NCBI GenBank assembly: GCA_050248375.1
Contig: JBFWSL010000146.1
Span: forward strand, 1-9,844
Direction of reading: 5' to 3'
DNA length: 9,844 nucleotides
From: JAYZVT01 sp050248375
Lineage (GTDB): Bacteria > Pseudomonadota > Alphaproteobacteria > Rhizobiales > Methyloligellaceae
Position numbers and translations under genes: made by a program
The notes under the pieces: model-generated
Seen by the model: the letters and a program-made list of their open reading frames with translations, nothing else
The model's database searches: none
Told to the model about the DNA's origin: nothing
Shown: positions 7,157 to 9,844 of the stretch, in pieces
How the letters are laid out: every line of letters begins with the position of its first letter
Position numbering within the stretch: position 1 is the first letter of the stretch

Positions 7157-7759
7157 ATGAAAAGAATAGTGAACAACATCTGCGTCTATTGCGGCTCCGG
7201 TCCCGGCACCCATCCGGCCTATGCCGAATGCGCCCGCATTCTCGGCCGCGATATGGCGAAGGCCGGTATCGGCCTCGTCTATGGCGCCGGCGGGCGCGGC
7301 CTGATGGGAGAGATCGCCCGTGCGGTCCTCGACAACGGCGGCCATGTGACGGGGATCATTCCCGACTTCCTGGTCCACACCGAGCATGCCATGCGCGACC
7401 TGGACAACCTGATCGTGACGCCGAGCATGCACGAGCGCAAAAGGCTGATGTTCGAGCGCAGCGACGCCTTCATAGCGCTGCCGGGCGGCGTCGGCACCCT
7501 TGAGGAGCTGGTCGAGCAGCTCACCTGGTCGCAGCTCGGCCAGCATACCAAGCCGATCGTGCTTGCCGACATCGAAGGCTTCTGGCGGCCGCTGCTGAAA
7601 TTGCTCGCGCATATGCGGGAGCTGGCCTTCATCCGTCCGGGCATGGAAGTGCTGCTCAATCCCGTCTCGACCGCCGCGGAGCTGCTGCCCGTCACGCTGC
7701 GGCTCGCCGACGAAATGGCGGCGGCGCATGCGGAAGAGACCATTCCGGCCAAGTTCTGA
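7157..7759 (+). CDS. LOG-family protein (cytokinin riboside 5'-monophosphate phosphoribohydrolase type)
   Basis: Cytoplasmic Rossmann-fold protein of 200 residues in the LOG (lonely guy) family, whose members hydrolyse N6-modified adenosine monophosphates, or AMP, to the free base and ribose 5-phosphate. Key motifs: CVYCGSG (9-15), VYGAGGRGLMG (41-51) for nucleotide phosphate binding, MHERK (91-95), and the family signature PGGVGTLEE (109-117) with the catalytic Glu, followed by TWSQLGQHTKPIVL. The length is normal for the family. Start: ATG at 7157 has only AGAG 7 bases upstream as a possible ribosome binding site, and that AGAG overlaps the proposed -10; an ATG at 7150 is in another frame. 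It stands alone on the plus strand between a divergent operon and convergent cimA. In a non-plant-associated bacterium the role may be purine nucleotide salvage or turnover rather than hormone production; the sequence cannot tell. Confidence 0.92.
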   Translation: MKRIVNNICVYCGSGPGTHPAYAECARILGRDMAKAGIGLVYGAGGRGLMGEIARAVLDNGGHVTGIIPDFLVHTEHAMRDLDNLIVTPSMHERKRLMFERSDAFIALPGGVGTLEELVEQLTWSQLGQHTKPIVLADIEGFWRPLLKLLAHMRELAFIRPGMEVLLNPVSTAAELLPVTLRLADEMAAAHAEETIPAKF

Positions 7760-7772
7760 GGCACCACCTCAG
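7756..7772. terminator. Short symmetric hairpin holding both convergent stop codons
   Basis: CTGAGG (7756-7761), loop CACCA, CCTCAG (7767-7772): a perfect 6-bp stem. The LOG-gene TGA lies in the left arm and the cimA TGA, read on the minus strand, in the right arm. There is no T tract either side, so intrinsic termination is only a possibility. Confidence 0.3.
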
Positions 7773-9370
7773 GGCGCGGGCGCGCCGTCGCGCATCAGCT
7801 TGTAGTTGATGGAATCGAGCAGCGCCTCGAAGGAAGCGTCCACGATGTTGGGCGACACGCCGACCGTGTACCAGCGGTTGCCCCCGCCGTCGCGGCTCTC
7901 GATGAGCACGCGGGTGGTGGCGTCGGTGCCGCCGGTGAGGATGCGCACCTTGTAGTCCACCAGCTCCAGGTCGGAAATGAACTCCTGGTAGCGGCCGAGG
8001 TCCTTGCGCAGGGCCGTGTCGAGGGCATTCACGGGACCGTTGCCCTCGCCCACGCTCATCATGGTCTCGCCGTCCACATGCACCTTCACGGTGGCTTCCG
8101 AGACGGTGACCAGCTCGCCGAGCGCGTTGTGGCGGCGCTCCACCAGGACACGGAAGCTGTCCACCTCGAAGTAGCGAGGCACGTTGGAGAGCTTGCGGCG
8201 GGCCAGCAGCTCGAAGGAGGCGTCGGCGCCGTCATAGGCGTAGCCGGTGGCCTCGCGGCGCTTCACTTCGTCCAGCAGGCCGTTGAGCCTCGGGTCGTCC
8301 TTCTGCACCGGAATGCCGATGCGATCCAGCTCGGCGAGCACGTTGGACCTGCCGGCCTGGTCGGAGACCAGCACGCGGCGGCGGTTCCCCACGGCCTCGG
8401 GCGGCACATGCTCGTAGGTGGCCGGATCCTTGAGGATGGCGGAAGCGTGGATGCCGGCCTTGGTGGCGAAGGCGGACTCGCCCACATAGGGCGCGTGGCG
8501 GTCGGGCGCGCGGTTCAGCAGCTCGTCCAGCATGCGCGAGGCATGGGTGAGCGTGCGCAGGCCGTCGGGGGTGACGCCGGTCTCGAAGCGGTCGGCGAAT
8601 TCGGACTTCAGCATCAGCGTGGGAATGATCGAGGTCAGGTTGGCGTTGCCGCAGCGCTCGCCGATGCCGTTGATGGTGCCCTGGATCTGGCGCGCGCCGG
8701 CGCGCACGGCGGCCAGCGAATTGGCCACGGCGTTCTCGGTGTCGTTGTGGGTGTGGATGCCGATCCTGCCGCCGGGCGCCAGCTTGCAGACCTCGCCGAC
8801 GATCTCCTCCACCTCATGGGGCAGCGAGCCGCCGTTGGTGTCGCACAGCACGACCCAGCGGGCGCCGGCGTCGATGGCCGCCTTCACGCAGGCGAGCGCA
8901 TAGTCGCGGTTGCCCTTGTAGCCGTCGAAGAAATGCTCGCAGTCGATCATGGCCTCGCGGCCGGTCCCGACGATGGCCTTCACGGACTCCGCGATGGCCG
9001 CGAGGTTCTCCTCGTTGGAGATGCCGAGTGCCACGCGCACGTGATAGTCCCAGGACTTGGCCACGAGGCAGATGGCGCCGCATTCGGCGGCCAGAACCCC
9101 CTGGAAGCCGGGATCGTTGGAGATGCTGCGCCCGGAGCGCTTGGTCATGCCGAAGGCGGTGAAGGTGGCGTTCTCGAAGGGCAGCGGCCTGGCGAACAGC
9201 TCGGTATCGGTGCGGTTGGCGCCGGGATAACCGCCCTCCACGTAATCCACGCCCAGCTTGTCCAGCGCGCTCGCCACCAGCAGCTTGTCGTCGAGCGAGA
9301 AGTCGATGCCCACCGTCTGGGCGCCGTCGCGCAGGGTGGTGTCGAAGAGGTAGAGGCGCTCGCGGGTCAT
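7769..9370 (-). CDS. cimA: (R)-citramalate synthase
   Basis: Condenses acetyl-CoA with pyruvate to citramalate, the threonine-independent route to 2-oxobutyrate and isoleucine. It belongs to the DRE-TIM metallolyase family with isopropylmalate and homocitrate synthases. 533 residues from the ATG at 9370. TIM-barrel motifs: DTTLRDG (10-16) with catalytic R14-D15, DTNGG (177-181), metal ligands H206 and H208 in IHTHND, and NGIGERCGNANL (234-245). GIHASAI follows in the linker, and the last 140 or so residues form the LeuA-type regulatory dimer domain, usually feedback-inhibited by the pathway end product. The frame stays open to 9469, but that 33-residue extension is translated repeat DNA, and the family N-terminus plus AAGGAG 7 bases upstream favour 9370. 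The upstream region is rearranged: its first 50 bp recur at 9539-9588. The gene converges with the LOG gene, 9 bp between stops. Confidence 0.95.
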   Translation of the reverse strand: MTRERLYLFDTTLRDGAQTVGIDFSLDDKLLVASALDKLGVDYVEGGYPGANRTDTELFARPLPFENATFTAFGMTKRSGRSISNDPGFQGVLAAECGAICLVAKSWDYHVRVALGISNEENLAAIAESVKAIVGTGREAMIDCEHFFDGYKGNRDYALACVKAAIDAGARWVVLCDTNGGSLPHEVEEIVGEVCKLAPGGRIGIHTHNDTENAVANSLAAVRAGARQIQGTINGIGERCGNANLTSIIPTLMLKSEFADRFETGVTPDGLRTLTHASRMLDELLNRAPDRHAPYVGESAFATKAGIHASAILKDPATYEHVPPEAVGNRRRVLVSDQAGRSNVLAELDRIGIPVQKDDPRLNGLLDEVKRREATGYAYDGADASFELLARRKLSNVPRYFEVDSFRVLVERRHNALGELVTVSEATVKVHVDGETMMSVGEGNGPVNALDTALRKDLGRYQEFISDLELVDYKVRILTGGTDATTRVLIESRDGGGNRWYTVGVSPNIVDASFEALLDSINYKLMRDGAPAP

Positions 9371-9538
9371 GACGCGGCTCCTTCCTCGACACCTTCCCTC
9401 TTGCGGGGGAGGTCGCCCGCCTCGGCCCGGAGGGGCGCGGCGCGGCGGGTGGGAGATAAGGGCGGGCAACGAACCGGTTCATCGCCATGCCCCCCTCCCC
9501 AACCCTCCCCCGCAAGGGGGGAGGGAGAAGTGGAGGAC
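9371..9538. repeat. Palindromic intergenic repeat DNA between two copies of the cimA start
   Basis: About 168 bp made of repeat modules. Module one is a hairpin at 9391-9413: a 9-bp stem with two wobbles and loop CTTGC. Module two is a perfect 9-bp stem CCCTCCCCC (9503-9511) with GGGGGAGGG (9517-9525) and loop GCAAG. Between them are GC-rich partly self-complementary stretches and the 10-bp palindrome GAACCGGTTC (9471-9480). The style (CCTTCCC-CTTGCGGGGGAGG, CTCCCCAACCCTCCCCCGC) matches the short dispersed palindromes of many alphaproteobacteria; minus-strand translation gives the familiar spurious peptide SPSPLAGEG. The inner edge carries the AAGGAG used by cimA. Confidence 0.75.
9378..9383 (-). 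promoter_or_regulatory. Ribosome binding site AAGGAG deciding the cimA start
   Basis: AAGGAG lies 7 bases upstream of the ATG at 9370 on the minus strand, at the edge of the repeat DNA. It supports 9370 rather than the longer open frame from 9469. Confidence 0.75.
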
Positions 9539-9588
9539 GCGCCGTCGCGCAGGGTGGTATCGAAGAGGTAAAGGCGCTCGCGGGTCAT
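9539..9588 (-). pseudogene. Duplicated 5' fragment of cimA (first 17 codons), interrupted by repeat DNA
   Basis: Bases 9539-9588 match 9321-9370 at 48 of 50 positions and encode the same MTRERLYLFDTTLRDG(A) start as cimA. Both differences are silent: Leu CTC/CTT at codon 6 and Asp GAC/GAT at codon 10. The match breaks off abruptly at 9538/9320. The fragment has its own GGAG (9595-9598), 6 bases before the ATG, and its ATG overlaps the stop of the small membrane gene as ATGA. Read on, this frame crosses the repeat without a stop as a 73-residue ORF ending at 9367, where its TGA overlaps the ATG of intact cimA. Out of frame with cimA, it cannot give a working enzyme. It is most simply the ancestral cimA start, disrupted and then replaced. 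Confidence 0.8.
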
Positions 9589-9710
9589 GTGCCGCTCCCC
9601 AGCAGGCCGTAGAAGCGCAGCACGAGTACGACGGCGGCGATGATCAGGCCGATCTTGAGCACGATGTAGAACAGCCAGTGCTTCGGGAAAGGCGTGTCGG
9701 GCTTCTTCAT
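9585..9710 (-). CDS. Small single-span membrane protein of unknown function (41 aa)
   Basis: I do not recognise a named family. The 41-residue product has a short basic, Pro-containing head (MKKPDTPFPKHW), one hydrophobic span of about 22 residues (13-36, WLFYIVLKIGLIIAAVVLVL) and a short tail ending GLLGSGT. The positive head suggests the N-terminus faces the cytoplasm, in an inner-membrane position. Start: ATG at 9710 with AAGGAG (9719-9724) 8 bases upstream. A longer frame from 9767 would only add translated repeat DNA (Gly/Arg/Pro-rich), so I reject it. The stop overlaps the duplicated cimA start as ATGA, which is typical of translational coupling and suggests this gene and cimA were once directly adjacent. 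A good ribosome binding site, the typical membrane span and the overlap argue that it is real. Confidence 0.65.
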   Translation of the reverse strand: MKKPDTPFPKHWLFYIVLKIGLIIAAVVLVLRFYGLLGSGT

Positions 9711-9718
9711 CGCGCGAG

Positions 9719-9724
9719 CTCCTT
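9719..9724 (-). promoter_or_regulatory. Ribosome binding site AAGGAG for the 41-aa membrane protein
   Basis: AAGGAG is 8 bases upstream of the ATG at 9710. It selects this start over the longer in-frame extension to 9767. Confidence 0.6.
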
Positions 9725-9729
9725 CTCTT

Positions 9730-9760
9730 CGCCTTCCCCCTTGCGGGGGACCGGAAGGCG
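9730..9760. repeat. Hairpin repeat related to the one upstream of cimA
   Basis: Outer arms CGCCTTCC (9730-9737) and GGAAGGCG (9753-9760) are perfectly complementary. Inside is CCC-TTGC-GGG, with GGACC unpaired on the right. The core CCTTCCCCCTTGCGGGGGA matches the module at 9392-9410 closely, so it is probably another member of the same repeat type. It sits just upstream of the small gene's ribosome binding site. Confidence 0.6.
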
Positions 9761-9775
9761 GATGCAATATTCGTC

Positions 9776-9798
9776 ACCCCCGGGCTTGACCCGGGGGT
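9776..9798. repeat. Perfect 9-bp hairpin, CCCGGGCTTGACCCGGG-type dispersed repeat
   Basis: ACCCCCGGG (9776-9784), loop CTTGA, CCCGGGGGT (9790-9798). Short flanking arms GCAAT (9764-9768) and ATTGC (9808-9812) may extend it. From memory the GTCACCCCCGGGCTTGACC and GGTCCATG flavour is a very common alphaproteobacterial intergenic palindrome. No gene is visible from 9711 to the window end at 9844. It could also serve as a 3' hairpin for a gene beyond the window. Confidence 0.65.
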
Positions 9799-9844
9799 CC
9801 ATGCAGAATTGCGGCAAGCAACAGCGTCCGCGGTCAGGCCGAAT

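Noticed and set aside
9371..9469. N-terminal extension of cimA to an upstream start at 9469
   Set aside because: The extra 33 residues are Pro/Arg/Gly-rich translated repeat DNA. The family N-terminus MTRERLYLFDTTLRDG and AAGGAG fit the ATG at 9370.
8078..9571. Long plus-strand open frame opposite cimA
   Set aside because: It is the antisense shadow of a well-supported gene in GC-rich DNA, with no recognisable domain and His/Gly/Val-rich composition.
9321..9588. Insertion sequence flanked by a target duplication
   Set aside because: The 168-bp interior has no transposase or terminal inverted repeats at its edges, and a 50-bp duplication is far too long for a usual target-site duplication.
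9371..9812. CRISPR array or attachment site in the repeat-rich end
   Set aside because: The repeats are palindromes of different types at irregular spacing, with no regular spacers, no cas genes and no tRNA or integrase nearby.

Overview
The window is GC-rich, gene-dense DNA that looks like an alphaproteobacterial chromosome. This rests on the Atm1-type glutathione exporter, the pairing of phosphatidylserine decarboxylase with phosphatidylserine synthase, the CTTG(A/C)-N17-CTAT-like promoter, and the short palindromic repeats of types common in that class. I cannot place it to order or genus. Nothing marks it as a phage, plasmid or defence island. Most of it is core metabolism.

Layout: (1) Positions 1-2145, plus strand: the C-terminal 714 residues of an RND-family efflux pump whose start lies outside the window. 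(2) Positions 2146-2242: a gap between convergent genes filled by a long imperfect inverted repeat. (3) Positions 7004 to 2243, minus strand: a tight four-gene unit in the order Atm1-type ABC exporter, psd, pssA, PLP-dependent desulfhydrase/deaminase-like enzyme, with gaps of 39, 45 and 22 bp. Psd and PssA are consecutive steps of phosphatidylethanolamine synthesis. The exporter and the PLP enzyme may add a thiol/sulfur theme, which is inference. (4) Positions 7005-7156: a divergent promoter region. (5) Positions 7157-7759, plus strand: a LOG-family nucleotide phosphoribohydrolase. (6) Positions 9710 to 7769, minus strand: a 41-residue single-span membrane protein, then cimA (citramalate synthase, isoleucine precursor supply).

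The most unusual part is 9371-9588. The first 50 bp of cimA occur twice, 218 bp apart, with only two differences, both synonymous. Between the copies lies about 168 bp of palindromic-repeat DNA. The outer copy overlaps the small membrane gene's stop codon (ATGA) and looks like the ancestral start. The inner copy, with its own strong ribosome binding site, begins the intact cimA. The interrupted outer copy stays open through the repeat and ends in a second ATGA overlap exactly on the inner cimA start. This looks like a repeat insertion or rearrangement that broke the gene's start and was rescued by a duplicated start.

No gene-free stretch exceeds 300 bp. The largest is the repeat-bearing region around 9371-9588. 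The last 134 bp (9711-9844) hold two hairpin repeats and no gene that I can see. No rRNA, tRNA, CRISPR array, insertion sequence or clear attachment site was found.
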